DNA of 64,000 bases from Streptomyces sp. DH5 (GCF_020873915.1 NZ_JAHWGP010000001.1:310001-374000); one strand, 5' to 3'. Counted from the first letter of the stretch, positions 32,671 to 41,838 are shown. Notes: a model not told the origin generated them from the sequence alone. Made by a program: numbers and translations.

Positions 32671-32960
32671 GCTTGTCACCTGAGGGGTGCTCAGGAACTC
32701 ATGAGATCCGCCGGTCCGGGCGCGGTGACGGGGAGGAGAGGGCCGCGCGGGGCGGCGGCACGGCCTGTCGTGTGCGGGTGAGCCCTGACATGGGTCTCCT
32801 CACGGGTTGCCGGTGTGGGGGCGCGCGGGACGGAGGTCGAGCCCGGGGGCTCCGGCCTCCGTGTGCCCGGCGGGCGGCACGGCGTTCACGCTACGACCGC
32901 GGCGCGGGCCGCCCCAATGAGGGAACCCCCTAAGCGATTCGGGGCAGGGAAAACCCTCGG

Positions 32961-32998
32961 TCCCCTCCCCGGGGAGGGGACGTCGTGTTCCCCGGGAA
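32961..32998 (-). terminator. Palindromic terminator after the LAL regulator
   Basis: TCCCCTCCCCGGGGAGGGGA (32961-32980) is a perfect 20-bp palindrome, followed by TTCCCCGGGAA (about 32989-32998). Both lie within 45 nt downstream of the minus-strand stop at 33006. Confidence 0.75.
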
Positions 32999-33005
32999 GG
33001 GGACG

Positions 33006-35816
33006 TCATGTCGAGCGGCGGCCCGCCGCCAGCCGGACGATGTCCACCCGGGACCGTATGCCCAGCTTGCGGTACACGCGGGTGAGCGTCGCCTCCACCG
33101 TCTTGACGCTGATGAACAGCCGGCCGGCGATCTCCCGGTTGGTGGCGCCCTCCATCACCAGCGCGGCGACCTGGCGTTCCATCGAGGCGAGCCCGTCCAG
33201 AACGGCCGGGGTGGCCGCCGGTACGGGCTCCGCCTCCGCGGGACCCGCGGCCACGGCCTTGTCCACCTGGCGCAGCCACGGCAGGGCGCGGCAGCGCCGG
33301 AACAGCCGGGTCGCCTCCTCGTACCCGCCCGGCCCCGGGTTCCGGGAGCGAAGCCGGGCCAGCGCGAACGCGGCCCGGGCCTCCTCCAGCCCGTACCCCA
33401 GCTTGGCGAGCCGGTCCTGCGCCGACGACAACTGGGCCAGCGCGGCCTGGTGTTCACCGCGGGCGGCACGCACCAGGGCCTCCGCGCGGTCCAGCACCGC
33501 CAGCACACTCGCCCGGTTCAGCCGCACCGCGTGCACCCGGGTGAGGTTGATCAGCTCCTGCGCCTCGCCGGGCTCGCCGATCCGCACCAGCGCCTCGGCC
33601 AGATCGCCCTGCCAGCGGCCCCGCGCGGGGTCGTTGATGCCCATGGCGTGCTCCAGCTCCCGCACCCGGCGCAGCGACCGCACGGCGGCCTGCGCGTCCC
33701 CGGCGACCAACTGGGCGTAGCCCAGGGCGGCCAGGGCCAGGGACAGGTACAACTGGTCGCCGTCCACCTCGGCATGGTCCGCGGACTCGCGGGCCAGCGC
33801 CAGCGCCCGGTCCACGTCACCGCCCGACGCCTCCGCGAGGGAGGCGAGCATGGCGGAGGCGCTCTCGCCGATGCCGGAGTCGCGGGCCAGCCGCAGGCTC
33901 TCCCCGGCCACGTCCAGGGCACGCCCGCAGTGACCGTGGCGCAGTTCGGTGTCGGCGAGCAGCCGCGAGAAGTGCACCTCGCTCTCGACCATGCCGCGCC
34001 GCCGCGCCTCCCGCAGCAGCGCGGTGATGGCCGTACGGGCCTCGGGCAGCTGGTCGCTCATCAGCAGCCAGCGGAACCTCGACATCGCGGCGCCGTTGTG
34101 GTGGGAGGCCACATCGGGGACCTGCGGCTCCTGGAGCGCCCGCTGGATCGTCCGTGGAGCGTCGGGGTGGCCCATCAGGGTCTCGGTGGACGACTGGAAG
34201 GCGAGCGCCATCAGTTCGGTGCGCCGGTCCCCGCCCCGGGCAGCCAGCTCCGCGGCGTGGGCGGCCTCCCGGCGGGCCTTGGCGAAGTCGCCGTCCACCA
34301 CCACCTCGCGCCAGGCGAGCTGGTAGTGGACCAGCGCCAGCAGCCGGGGGTCGTCACCGGCGTCGGCCAGCACCTGCGGGAAGACGGCGTCGACCTCGCC
34401 GAGCGCCTGCCCGGCCGCCTCGATGACCACCATCCAGGCCCGCACCCGGTCCGCCGGCACCGTCGCCCGGGTCAGCACGTCCCTGGCGATGTCCCGGGCC
34501 AGGTCGACCTCGCCCGCGGTGATCGCGTCCTCGGCGGCCTGGAGCCGCCGCTCGTCCGGGCCCGGCTCGCCCTCGGCCGGGGTGTGCCGGGCGGCGAGCA
34601 GCCCGAGCGAGGCGGCGACCGACGGCGCCCCGCGGTCCCGGGCCAGCGCGGCGGCCTCCGCGAGCCGGGCCGCCACCTCCGGGTCGGCGCCGTTGGCGGC
34701 CAGCGCCAGATGCCGGGCCCGCTCGATGGGATCGGACGCCGCCGTGGACAGCGCCGTGTGCACGGCCCGCCGCTCCTGCGCCGGCGCCTCCGCGTACAGG
34801 GCGGCCGAGATCAGCGGATGCGCGAACCGCACGGCCGGCTCCTCCGGGTCGGTCGCCAGCAGCCCCAGGGCGGCGGCCTGGGCCGTCTCCGCCTCGGCGT
34901 TGTCCCGGCCGGCCGCGTGCAGCAGCGCCAGCGTGGGGCGGGCGCCCGCGCTCGCCACGAGCAGGGTGCGGCGCGCCTCGTCCGACAGCATCTCCAGCCG
35001 GCTCAGCACCAGCGCCCTCAGTGACGTCGGCACCGGCAGCGGCTCGCCCGGGCGGGGCCGGGCGGAACTCTCGGCGAGGGCGCGGCCCAGCTCCAGCGCG
35101 AACAGCGGGTTGCCCGCGCTGGTGCGGTGGATGTCACGGACCGTGGAGCGGGACAGGCCCGTGTAGCCGCGGTGGTCCAGCAGCGCGGACACCTGCGTGC
35201 GGGAGAACGGGCCCAGCCGCACCGCGAGCGTGTCCGGCGGGCAGGCGCGCAGATGACGGTCGTACTCCTCGCCGTCCGTGCGCACCGCGCACACCATGCG
35301 CACCGGGCTGTCCCCGAGCCGCCGGGCGGCGAACCCGAGCAGCTCGGCGCTGGCCGGATCCAGCCACTGCAGGTCGTCGGCGACGACCAGGACCGGCCCC
35401 TCGTCGGCCAGCGCGCGCAGCGTGGACAGCACCGCGAGCCGCAGCGCGAGCCCGTCCCGCTGGAGCGTCGACTCGCCGCGTCCGGTGAGCGCCGACTCCA
35501 GGGCGGTGCGCTGGGCGGCGGGCAGCCGCGGGGCCACCTCGTCGAGGACCAGGCCGAACAGGTCGGCCAGCGCCAGGAACGGAAGATGCGATTCGGACTC
35601 CGTGGCCGAGCAGCGCAACACCGTGTGCGCCGCCCCGGCGTTTTCCGCCGCGAGTGCCCGCAGCACGGTCGATTTTCCTATTCCGGCGGGCCCGTGGAGC
35701 AGCACGCTGCCGCCCCGGGCGAGCTGCTCCCGCGCGTCGGAGAACAGCTCCTCCCTGCCGATGACCAGGTCGGGGCGGTACCTGGCAGACTCCTTGAAGT
35801 CCCGTCGCACGGTCAC
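33006..35816 (-). CDS. LAL-type LuxR-family transcriptional regulator with AAA ATPase domain
   Basis: A 936-aa large ATP-binding LuxR regulator. Walker A GPAGIGKST is at residues 42-50 and Walker B VLVVADDLQWLD near 155. A long TPR-like helical middle follows. The C-terminal LuxR HTH is MERQVAALVMEGATNREIAG, RLFISVKTVEATLTR and VYRKLGIRSRVDIVRLA. GTG 35816 is preceded by GGAGGGGAG. LAL regulators often control sugar or secondary-metabolite pathways. No biosynthetic cluster adjoins it, so the target is open. Confidence 0.9.
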   Translation of the reverse strand: MTVRRDFKESARYRPDLVIGREELFSDAREQLARGGSVLLHGPAGIGKSTVLRALAAENAGAAHTVLRCSATESESHLPFLALADLFGLVLDEVAPRLPAAQRTALESALTGRGESTLQRDGLALRLAVLSTLRALADEGPVLVVADDLQWLDPASAELLGFAARRLGDSPVRMVCAVRTDGEEYDRHLRACPPDTLAVRLGPFSRTQVSALLDHRGYTGLSRSTVRDIHRTSAGNPLFALELGRALAESSARPRPGEPLPVPTSLRALVLSRLEMLSDEARRTLLVASAGARPTLALLHAAGRDNAEAETAQAAALGLLATDPEEPAVRFAHPLISAALYAEAPAQERRAVHTALSTAASDPIERARHLALAANGADPEVAARLAEAAALARDRGAPSVAASLGLLAARHTPAEGEPGPDERRLQAAEDAITAGEVDLARDIARDVLTRATVPADRVRAWMVVIEAAGQALGEVDAVFPQVLADAGDDPRLLALVHYQLAWREVVVDGDFAKARREAAHAAELAARGGDRRTELMALAFQSSTETLMGHPDAPRTIQRALQEPQVPDVASHHNGAAMSRFRWLLMSDQLPEARTAITALLREARRRGMVESEVHFSRLLADTELRHGHCGRALDVAGESLRLARDSGIGESASAMLASLAEASGGDVDRALALARESADHAEVDGDQLYLSLALAALGYAQLVAGDAQAAVRSLRRVRELEHAMGINDPARGRWQGDLAEALVRIGEPGEAQELINLTRVHAVRLNRASVLAVLDRAEALVRAARGEHQAALAQLSSAQDRLAKLGYGLEEARAAFALARLRSRNPGPGGYEEATRLFRRCRALPWLRQVDKAVAAGPAEAEPVPAATPAVLDGLASMERQVAALVMEGATNREIAGRLFISVKTVEATLTRVYRKLGIRSRVDIVRLAAGRRST

Positions 35817-35971
35817 CGCTCCCCTCCGTGTGGCGTGTCCTGGCCAATATTAGGCAACAGGCTCCTCAATTCCGGACGGACGGTGTAGTGAGGCAAATTA
35901 CAGCGGGCGCGGCAACGATAAATCCAAACATGTACCACTGGTAATGCCCGGTTCGGGTCAACACCGCAAAT

Positions 35972-36214
35972 CTAGGGCAACCAACCCGCCCCCCGGGCCG
36001 CTACCACCGCCCGCCCCCGTGGCCGCACACCCGGTTTCCGCATCGCGGAGCGCGGATACGCCTTGACCGTCTCCGCCGTCACCCCCAGCTTCCCCCACTG
36101 CCCGGGCTCCACCAGCCCGCAGAAGGCGACCGGGAGCCCCGTCGCGCGCCGCAGCCGGGCCGGCGCCCCGCGGATCTCCACCGCGTCCCCCGCCCTCGTC
36201 GGGTCAGCGTTCAC
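35972..36214 (-). CDS. Small hypothetical protein
   Basis: An 80-aa frame from GTG 36214 with AAAGGG about 9 nt upstream. Sequence is Arg/Gly/Pro-rich with VEIRGAPARLRRATGLPVAF and GLVEPGQWGKLGVTAETVKA. No known domain. It is divergent from the acyl-CoA synthetase. Between it and the LAL gene start is an AT-richer 150-nt stretch that could hold the LAL promoter. Confidence 0.45.
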   Translation of the reverse strand: MNADPTRAGDAVEIRGAPARLRRATGLPVAFCGLVEPGQWGKLGVTAETVKAYPRSAMRKPGVRPRGRAVVAARGAGWLP

Positions 36215-36339
36215 CTGCTTCGCCCTTTCATCACGGCTCCTGTGCGACGCCCACCCCTGTTCGGGGGTAGTGAGACCTGCGTCACGGATTACACGATGAC
36301 GGAGAGCCGCCCGGCAATGGTCCGGCACGAGGAGGAGAC

Positions 36340-38013
36340 ATGACAACGGGGACGGACGTGTTCCGCAGGGCCCGGGACTTCCTGCTGGAACACCGCGAGG
36401 ACTACGCCACCGCCTACCGTGACTTCGTCTGGCCCCGGCCCGACCGGTTCAACTGGGCGCTCGACTGGTTCGACGTGATCGCGGACGGCAGCGACCGCAC
36501 CGCCCTGCACCTCGTGGAGGAGAACGGCGACGCAACCCGGCTGTCCTTCGCCGCGCTCTCCCGCCGCTCCGACCAGGTCGCCACCTGGCTGCGGGCGCGG
36601 GGGGTGGCCGCCGGGGACCGGGTGCTGGTCATGCTCGGCAACCAGGCCGAACTGTGGGAGACGGCCCTCGCCGCCATGAAGCTGCGCGCCGTCGTCATCC
36701 CGGCCACCCCGCTGCTCGGCCCCGCCGACCTGCGCGACCGGGTCGACCGGGGCCGGGTGGCGCACGTGATCGCGCGTGCCGCCGACACCGCGAAGTTCGA
36801 CGAGGTCCCCGGCGACTACACTCGGGTCGCGGTGGGGGAGGGGGCCGCGGGGAACTGGCTGCCGTACGCCGACACCCACGCAGCCGCCGAGCAGTTCGCA
36901 CCCGACGGGCCGACCCTCGCCGACGACCCCCTGATGCTGTACTTCACCTCCGGCACCACCGCCCGGCCCAAACTGGTCGAGCACACCCACACCTCGTACC
37001 CGGTCGGGCACCTGGCGACCATGTACTGGATCGGGCTGCGGCCCGGAGACGTGCACCTCAACATCTCCTCGCCCGGCTGGGCCAAGCACGCCTGGTCCAA
37101 CCTCTTCGCCCCGTGGAACGCCGAGGCGACCGTCTTCCTGCACAACTACACCCGCTTCGACGCGCCCCGTCTGATGGCGGAGATGGACAGGGCGGGCGTC
37201 ACCACCTTCTGTGCCCCGCCGACCGTGTGGCGCATGCTCGTCCAGGCCGACCTCGGCCGGCTGCGCACCCCGCCCCGGGAGGCCGTGGCCGCGGGTGAGC
37301 CGCTCAACCCCGAGGTCATCGAGCAGGTCAGGCGCGCCTGGGGCGTCACCGTCCGGGACGGCTTCGGGCAGACCGAGACCGCCGTGCAGGTGTCCAACAG
37401 CCCCGGACAGGTCCTCAAGACCGGCTCCATGGGCCGCCCCAGCCCCGGCTACCGCGTCGAACTCCTCGACCCGGTCTCCGGCGCGCCCGGCGCCGCCGAG
37501 GGTGAGATCGCCCTCGACCTCTCCGACCGCCCGGTGGGCCTGATGGCCGGTTACCACGGGGACCCGGAGCGGACGGCGGAGGTGATGGCCGACGGCTTCT
37601 ACCGCACGGGCGACATCGGCGCCCGGGACGAGGACGGGTACCTGACGTACGTCGGACGCAGCGACGACGTCTTCAAGGCGAGCGACTACAAGATCAGCCC
37701 CTTCGAGCTGGAGAGCGCCCTGCTGGAGCACCCGGCGGTCGCCGAGGCGGCGGTCGTGCCCGCGCCGGACGAACTGCGGCTGGCCGTGCCCAAGGCGTAC
37801 GTCGTGCCGGCCGAGGGCTGGGAGCCGAGCCCGGACACCGCGAAGGTGCTGTTCGAGCACTCCCGCGAGGTGCTCGCCCCGTACAAGCGGATCCGGCGGC
37901 TGGAGTTCGGCGAGCTGCCCAAGACCGTCTCCGGCAAGATCCGGCGCATCGCACTGCGCGAGGCCACGGCGGCCGGCTCCGCCGACGAGTACCGCGAGGA
38001 GGACTTCCGGTGA
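36340..38013 (+). CDS. AMP-dependent acyl-CoA synthetase (medium-chain type)
   Basis: A 557-aa adenylate-forming enzyme. The A3 loop YFTSGTTARPKLVEHTH is near 205-221, A5 DGFGQTETAVQ near 344, A7/A8 FYRTGDIGARDEDGYLTYVG near 423-442, and A10 PKTVSGKIRR near 527. The block SPGWAKHAWSNLFAPWNAEA is typical of medium-chain and benzoate-type acyl-CoA synthetases. ATG 36340 has GAGGAGGAG upstream. It activates a carboxylic acid with CoA; the substrate is not readable from sequence. Confidence 0.92.
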   Translation: MTTGTDVFRRARDFLLEHREDYATAYRDFVWPRPDRFNWALDWFDVIADGSDRTALHLVEENGDATRLSFAALSRRSDQVATWLRARGVAAGDRVLVMLGNQAELWETALAAMKLRAVVIPATPLLGPADLRDRVDRGRVAHVIARAADTAKFDEVPGDYTRVAVGEGAAGNWLPYADTHAAAEQFAPDGPTLADDPLMLYFTSGTTARPKLVEHTHTSYPVGHLATMYWIGLRPGDVHLNISSPGWAKHAWSNLFAPWNAEATVFLHNYTRFDAPRLMAEMDRAGVTTFCAPPTVWRMLVQADLGRLRTPPREAVAAGEPLNPEVIEQVRRAWGVTVRDGFGQTETAVQVSNSPGQVLKTGSMGRPSPGYRVELLDPVSGAPGAAEGEIALDLSDRPVGLMAGYHGDPERTAEVMADGFYRTGDIGARDEDGYLTYVGRSDDVFKASDYKISPFELESALLEHPAVAEAAVVPAPDELRLAVPKAYVVPAEGWEPSPDTAKVLFEHSREVLAPYKRIRRLEFGELPKTVSGKIRRIALREATAAGSADEYREEDFR

Positions 38014-38581
38014 CGGATTCCCCGCCGTGCGCCCCCCGCGGCACCGGTAGGGCGGCCCCGGATCGGTGACCCCTCCGGCGTCCACGCGGGCAGGGCGGTC
38101 GCGGCACGGGTCCCGGCGGCGCGCCGTCAGGCGATCGACCGCCGGGAGACCTGGCGTGAGCCGCCCTCCGGGCCGGCGGGGGTTTCGGCGGGTGTGATGC
38201 CGAGGTGTTCGCGGACGACACGGGCGCCGTCGGCGACGGCACCGGGTGGTCGGCCCGGAAGGCGACCGCCACGATCTCGCAGGGCCCGCGCACCCACCGG
38301 CTCACCGCCGCCGCCGTCAGTGGCCTCCGACACCGGTGCCCCGGGGCCTGCGCGAGACGACCAGTGCGCGTGACAGGTCGGCGGCCGGCCCCGGACAGCA
38401 GCCCGCCGAGGAGACCCGGGCCCGGCCCCCGGGAGGGGGCGCCGTGCGTCCTGGAGCCGGCGACGTGCTCGCGCACCGCTTCGTGGGAGCCGGGCCCCTC
38501 GGCCGGAGGGCCGAACCACTCCTCGACCTGCTCCGCCAGGCCGAGGCGACCGGCGACGTCCCGTTCGCCTGCGGGTCTGAA
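38014..38581. other. Gene-poor stretch, possibly a decayed UspA-like gene
   Basis: No intact gene is convincing in these 568 bases. On the minus strand, pieces in two frames recall the end of a universal stress protein: ADLSRALVVSRRPRGTGVG in one frame, then after a shift LTAAAVSRWVRGPCEIVAVA, which resembles the UspA ending (LGSV..L..APCPV.VV). This suggests a frameshifted remnant, but the match is weak. Confidence 0.35.
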
Positions 38582-39133
38582 TCACCGGTCCGGCAGCCCC
38601 GCCAGGATCTCGCCGGCGCGCGGGACGTCGACGCGCATGCACACGCGCGGCCACCGGTCGAGGCCGTGCGCGGCCTCCTCGGCGCGGATGCGTCGCAGCC
38701 CCGGGGTGAGTTCGGCCCCCGCGAGGGTGCGGAAGCCCAGGCGCGCGTAGTACGGGGCGTTCCACGGAACCTCGGCGAACGTGGTCAGCGTCAGCGCGGT
38801 CAGGCCCTCGGCGCGCGCCCGGTCAGCGGCACGGGCGAGCAGGGCGCGGCCCACGCCCCGGCGGGCCGCGGCCGGGTGGACGGAGACCTGCTCGACGTGG
38901 AGCGCGCCGTCCACCGGTTCGGCGATCAGATAGGCGACGGGACGGCCCTCGGGACCCTCCTTCTCCGCGACCCAGCAGCGCTGCGCCCGCCGGTAGCGCT
39001 CCAGTGTCTCCAGGGCGGGCGGCGCGTCGTCGGCGACGTCCCGCATGCCGAGGTCGCGGAACGGGACGCCGGCCGCCCGTTCGATGTCCTGGAGGAGGGG
39101 AAGGTCGCCGGGGGCGGCGGGGCGGATGCGCAT
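38582..39133 (-). CDS. GNAT-family N-acetyltransferase
   Basis: A 183-aa acetyltransferase. The acetyl-CoA pyrophosphate loop is VSVHPAAARRGVGRALLARA, preceded by the beta-4 strand GALHVEQVSV. The C-terminal PYYARLGFRTL block is typical. ATG 39133. Substrate unknown. It has no operon partner. Confidence 0.9.
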   Translation of the reverse strand: MRIRPAAPGDLPLLQDIERAAGVPFRDLGMRDVADDAPPALETLERYRRAQRCWVAEKEGPEGRPVAYLIAEPVDGALHVEQVSVHPAAARRGVGRALLARAADRARAEGLTALTLTTFAEVPWNAPYYARLGFRTLAGAELTPGLRRIRAEEAAHGLDRWPRVCMRVDVPRAGEILAGLPDR

Positions 39134-39176
39134 CCGCCGAGTATCGGGCGCCGGGGATGGCCCCGTCGCCGGGTTT

Positions 39177-39614
39177 TCACGCCCCGTCGGCGTCCAGGGT
39201 GTCGGCGGGGCCGTTCACCGGCTGCGCGGCGCCGGTGAGGTCGAGCAGGAACAGGGGGACGCCCAGGGTGTCGGCGCGTGCCCGGGCCTCCTCGGCGTAT
39301 CCGGCGAGGGAGAAGTGCAGGCACACCGACGACTCCGTCATCGCCGTCAGCCACAGGCACTCCACGTCCCGCGCGGTCGCAGGCCGGTCCGACGGGCCGA
39401 TCCGGGCCAGGACGCCCCGGCCGGCCGGACCGATGCCGGACGGGGGCCGCCGGTCCGGGCGCCGGATGTCCTCGTGGCCGAGACGCCGCGGGTACAGCAC
39501 GGCGGCCGTGACCGCGTCCCGGGCGGTGCGGATCGGCACCGGGCGGAAGGCGGGATGCCCCGGCCGGCCGGCGGGGACCGCGGCGTCGGGGCCGGCCACC
39601 GGGATGCGCAGCAC
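39177..39614 (-). CDS. Hypothetical protein, possibly longer at the N-terminus
   Basis: A 145-aa frame from GTG 39614. The C-terminal half (ECLWLTAMTESSVCLHFSLA, DTLGVPLFLLDLTGAAQPVN) looks like an alpha/beta fold with conserved residues. Upstream in the same frame the sequence stays coding-like and includes EGCLLCGCCGLRGEW, a possible zinc ribbon, but no ATG, GTG or TTG precedes it. The true start may be non-canonical or lost by a frameshift near 39715, where an ATG sits out of frame. No function known. Confidence 0.5.
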   Translation of the reverse strand: MLRIPVAGPDAAVPAGRPGHPAFRPVPIRTARDAVTAAVLYPRRLGHEDIRRPDRRPPSGIGPAGRGVLARIGPSDRPATARDVECLWLTAMTESSVCLHFSLAGYAEEARARADTLGVPLFLLDLTGAAQPVNGPADTLDADGA

Positions 39615-39759
39615 CGTGCCGCACGGGCGGCCCGGCTCCGGGCGGGGCCACTCACCGCGCAGACCGCAGCAGCCGCAGAGCAGGCAGCCTTCGAGGGACG
39701 TCTTCAGGGGTTCATTCGAGGGTGCCGTAACCGGGCTACGGCCGATGCCGTGGTGGTGC

Positions 39760-39996
39760 TCACGGCTCGTGGTGCTCCGACAGGCCGGGCCAGTCGTCGG
39801 GGCCGCCGCCCTGCCACTCGATGAGGTCGGTCTCCTCGACGTCGGTGACGTACAGGTCGGCCAGCCGGAGGATCTCGCCCACGTCGTCGGCGTGCGTGGC
39901 GAGGCCCAGCGTCTCGTCGCCCGAGGTCACCCGCCGTGAGCCGTCCAGCGCGGGGGAGTGCACCACGATGTGGGGGTGCTCGGTTGGTTCTGCCAT
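39760..39996 (-). CDS. Small acidic hypothetical protein
   Basis: A 78-aa protein from ATG 39996. It is acidic and contains HIVVHSPALDGSRRVT, ATHADDVGEILRLADLYVTD and DDWPGLSEHHEP. The coding bias is good and the composition suggests a compact soluble protein. No domain recognised. Confidence 0.6.
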   Translation of the reverse strand: MAEPTEHPHIVVHSPALDGSRRVTSGDETLGLATHADDVGEILRLADLYVTDVEETDLIEWQGGGPDDWPGLSEHHEP

Positions 39997-40197
39997 GCCC
40001 CCAGGCTGCTGCGCCGCGCGCCGATCCGCACCCCGGCGGCCGAGGGCGCCCGGACGCGGAGCCGTCCGCGTCCGGGCTCGGGCAGGGGGACCGCGGCGGC
40101 TGGGCCGGTTCCCGAGGCCGGAAGCGGGCCTGCGGCCGTCGGCGGGAGGTGGCGCGACGCGTCTCCCCGCCGCGCCGGAGCGGCTAGGTTGGGGCCC

Positions 40198-40449
40198 GTG
40201 CGACTGAGAGTGGAGTTCACGACCGAGCCCTTCGACCTCGACGAGGCGCCCGCGCACGCCGTGGCGGCCCGGGAGGTGATCGAGGCCGCCGGGCTGGACG
40301 CGGTGGACGTCGGCCCGTTCGGCAACACCGGCGAGGGCGGCGCCGACGCGGTGCTCTCGGCCGTGGACGCGCTGCTGCGCCGGGGCCTGACGGCCGGCGC
40401 CACCCGCATCTCGCTCCAGGTCAACGTGGTCGAGGAGGACGACCGGTGA
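40198..40449 (+). CDS. Possible thiamine-binding (MTH1187/YkoF-like) protein
   Basis: An 83-aa protein from GTG 40198. The pattern RLRVEFTTEPFDLDEAPAHA, VDVGPFGNTGEGGADAVLSA and ATRISLQVNVVE resembles the small MTH1187 ferredoxin-like family. The assignment is moderate. Its stop overlaps the start of the next gene (GTGA), so the two are coupled, and they sit just upstream of the ureide operon. Confidence 0.55.
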   Translation: MRLRVEFTTEPFDLDEAPAHAVAAREVIEAAGLDAVDVGPFGNTGEGGADAVLSAVDALLRRGLTAGATRISLQVNVVEEDDR

Positions 40450-40814
40450 CCGGCACCGGCGAGGACGCCTTCATCGCGGCGGTGAAGCCGCTGGTCGACG
40501 CCATGGGCGGCGAGATGGTCCCGCCGGACGAGGCGGGGGCCGACGACGTCGTGCTCTCCTGGGAGGGCGCCGCCGCCGTCGCCGTACGGCTGCCGCAGCT
40601 CGGTGACTCCCTCGACCACATCCTCGCGGCCCTGGAACGCCGCGAGGGCGTGCCGCTGGCGGATCTGGACCGCCGGGCGAAGCAGGAGATCGTGCGCGGT
40701 CTGGAGGCGCGCGGGGCCTTCGCCGTGCGGCACGGCGTGGAGACCGTGGCGAGCGCGCTCGGAGTCAGCCGCTTCACCGTCTACAACTACCTCAACCGCC
40801 AGAAGGGCGCCTGA
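40446..40814 (+). CDS. HTH-domain regulator-like protein
   Basis: A 122-aa protein from GTG 40446. The C-terminal 40 residues form a helix-turn-helix (GVETVASALGVSRFTVYNYL). The N-terminal half is acidic with LDHILAALERREGVPLADLD. It lies immediately upstream of the OHCU decarboxylase promoter, so it may sense an intermediate and control that operon. The effector is unknown. Confidence 0.68.
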   Translation: MTGTGEDAFIAAVKPLVDAMGGEMVPPDEAGADDVVLSWEGAAAVAVRLPQLGDSLDHILAALERREGVPLADLDRRAKQEIVRGLEARGAFAVRHGVETVASALGVSRFTVYNYLNRQKGA

Positions 40815-40856
40815 CCCTGCCCCGGCGGTGGGGGCTCCTCCCCCCACCCCGTGATT

Positions 40857-40874
40857 TTCAACAAACTGTTGACG
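40857..40874 (+). promoter_or_regulatory. Candidate shared operator, ureide copy
   Basis: TTCAACAAACTGTTGACG, containing the inverted repeat TCAACA-aac-TGTTGA. It overlaps a likely -35 (TTGACG, 40869-40874) with TTCACT 17 bp further on at 40892-40897. A very similar 18-mer stands upstream of malate synthase. Confidence 0.6.
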
Positions 40875-40948
40875 CACGGTCCGTGACGGCGTTCACTGTC
40901 GGCACGCCCGTTCGCAGCGTCAGGCCGTTCGCGGCCACGGAGGCTCCC

Positions 40949-41464
40949 GTGACGTCGACATCCCCGCCCCCGGGCCTGGCCCGGTTCAACGCCCTGGCGG
41001 AGCACGCGGCGCTCGCCGCGCTCCACGAGGTCTGCGCCGCCGACGCCTGGGTCCGCCGGCTGCTCGCCGCCCGCCCCTGCGCCACCGTCGACGACCTGTA
41101 CGCCGCCAGTGACGCCGCCACGGCGGAGCTGACCCGGGCGGATCTTCGCGAGGCGATGGCGGCGCACCCGCCGATCGGGCGCCCCCGGCCCGGCGACCCG
41201 GCCTCCGCACGGGAGCAGAGCGGGATGGCCGGCGCCCCGGACGGACTCAGGGCCGAGATGCTCGAACTGAACCTGGCCTACCAGGACAAGTTCGGTCACG
41301 TGTTCCTCGTCTGCGCCACCGGCCTGACCGGCGAGCAGATGCGCGACGCCGTCAGGGAACGCCTAGGCAACGCACCGGAGCGGGAGTACGAGATCGTCCG
41401 CACCGAACTGGGGAAGATCAACCGTATCCGGCTGGCCCGCCTCGTCGCCGTCGAAGAGGACTGA
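40949..41464 (+). CDS. uraD: OHCU decarboxylase (2-oxo-4-hydroxy-4-carboxy-5-ureidoimidazoline decarboxylase)
   Basis: A 171-aa enzyme that decarboxylates OHCU to S-allantoin. The typical motif AAHPPIGRPRPGD and YQDKFGHVFLVCATG (FGFxFlxxa-like) are present, as is NAPEREYEIVRTELGKINRIRL. GTG 40949 has GGAGG 5 nt upstream and gives a normal-length protein; an earlier start at 40883 adds a non-conserved extension. First gene of the ureide operon, with the next start 5 nt after its stop. Confidence 0.92.
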   Translation: MTSTSPPPGLARFNALAEHAALAALHEVCAADAWVRRLLAARPCATVDDLYAASDAATAELTRADLREAMAAHPPIGRPRPGDPASAREQSGMAGAPDGLRAEMLELNLAYQDKFGHVFLVCATGLTGEQMRDAVRERLGNAPEREYEIVRTELGKINRIRLARLVAVEED

Positions 41465-41469
41465 CACAC

Positions 41470-41832
41470 ATGAGCACCGACACCACCGCCTCCGTGTCCA
41501 CGCACATCCTGGACACCAGCGTCGGCCGCCCCGCCGAGGGCGTCACGGTCCACCTCTCCGCCCGGCAGGGCCGGGAGGCCGGCTGGCGGCCGCTCGGCGG
41601 CTCCCGCACCGGCGCGGACGGGCGGTGCGAGGACCTGCCGGCCCTGCCGGAGGCAACCACTCACGTACGGCTCGACTTCGCCGTGGAGCCCTACTTCGAG
41701 CAGCGCCGGGACGGCGGTACCGGGGCGTTCTTCCCGGAGGTGGCGGTCACCTTCGCCGTCGTCCCGGGCGAGCATTACCACGTACCGCTGCTGCTCAACC
41801 CGTTCGGCTACTCCGTTTACCGAGGGAGCTAG
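41470..41832 (+). CDS. uraH: 5-Hydroxyisourate hydrolase (transthyretin-like)
   Basis: A 120-aa enzyme that hydrolyses 5-hydroxyisourate to OHCU. The N-terminal STHILDTSVGRPAEGV and the C-terminal HYHVPLLLNPFGYSVYRGS end in the diagnostic YRGS tetrapeptide. Catalytic His and Arg positions are intact. It sits between the decarboxylase and uricase with gaps of 5 and 6 nt. Confidence 0.95.
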   Translation: MSTDTTASVSTHILDTSVGRPAEGVTVHLSARQGREAGWRPLGGSRTGADGRCEDLPALPEATTHVRLDFAVEPYFEQRRDGGTGAFFPEVAVTFAVVPGEHYHVPLLLNPFGYSVYRGS

Positions 41833-41838
41833 CGCACC

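Larger units (their letters stand above)
32613..33005. other. Convergent intergenic region with two hairpins
   Basis: These 393 bases carry a terminator for the AlkZ-like gene at 32627-32670 and a terminator palindrome for the LAL regulator at 32961-32998. Between them I see no convincing gene; short open frames have poor codon bias and no ribosome site. Confidence 0.7.

Noticed and set aside
32673-32933. 86-aa plus-strand frame between the AlkZ-like and LAL genes
   Set aside because: Begins after a terminator, has no ribosome site and is Arg/Gly-rich.
38127-38765. 212-aa minus-strand frame
   Set aside because: Overlaps the well-supported GNAT gene out of frame; only the idea of a decayed gene in the gap is kept.
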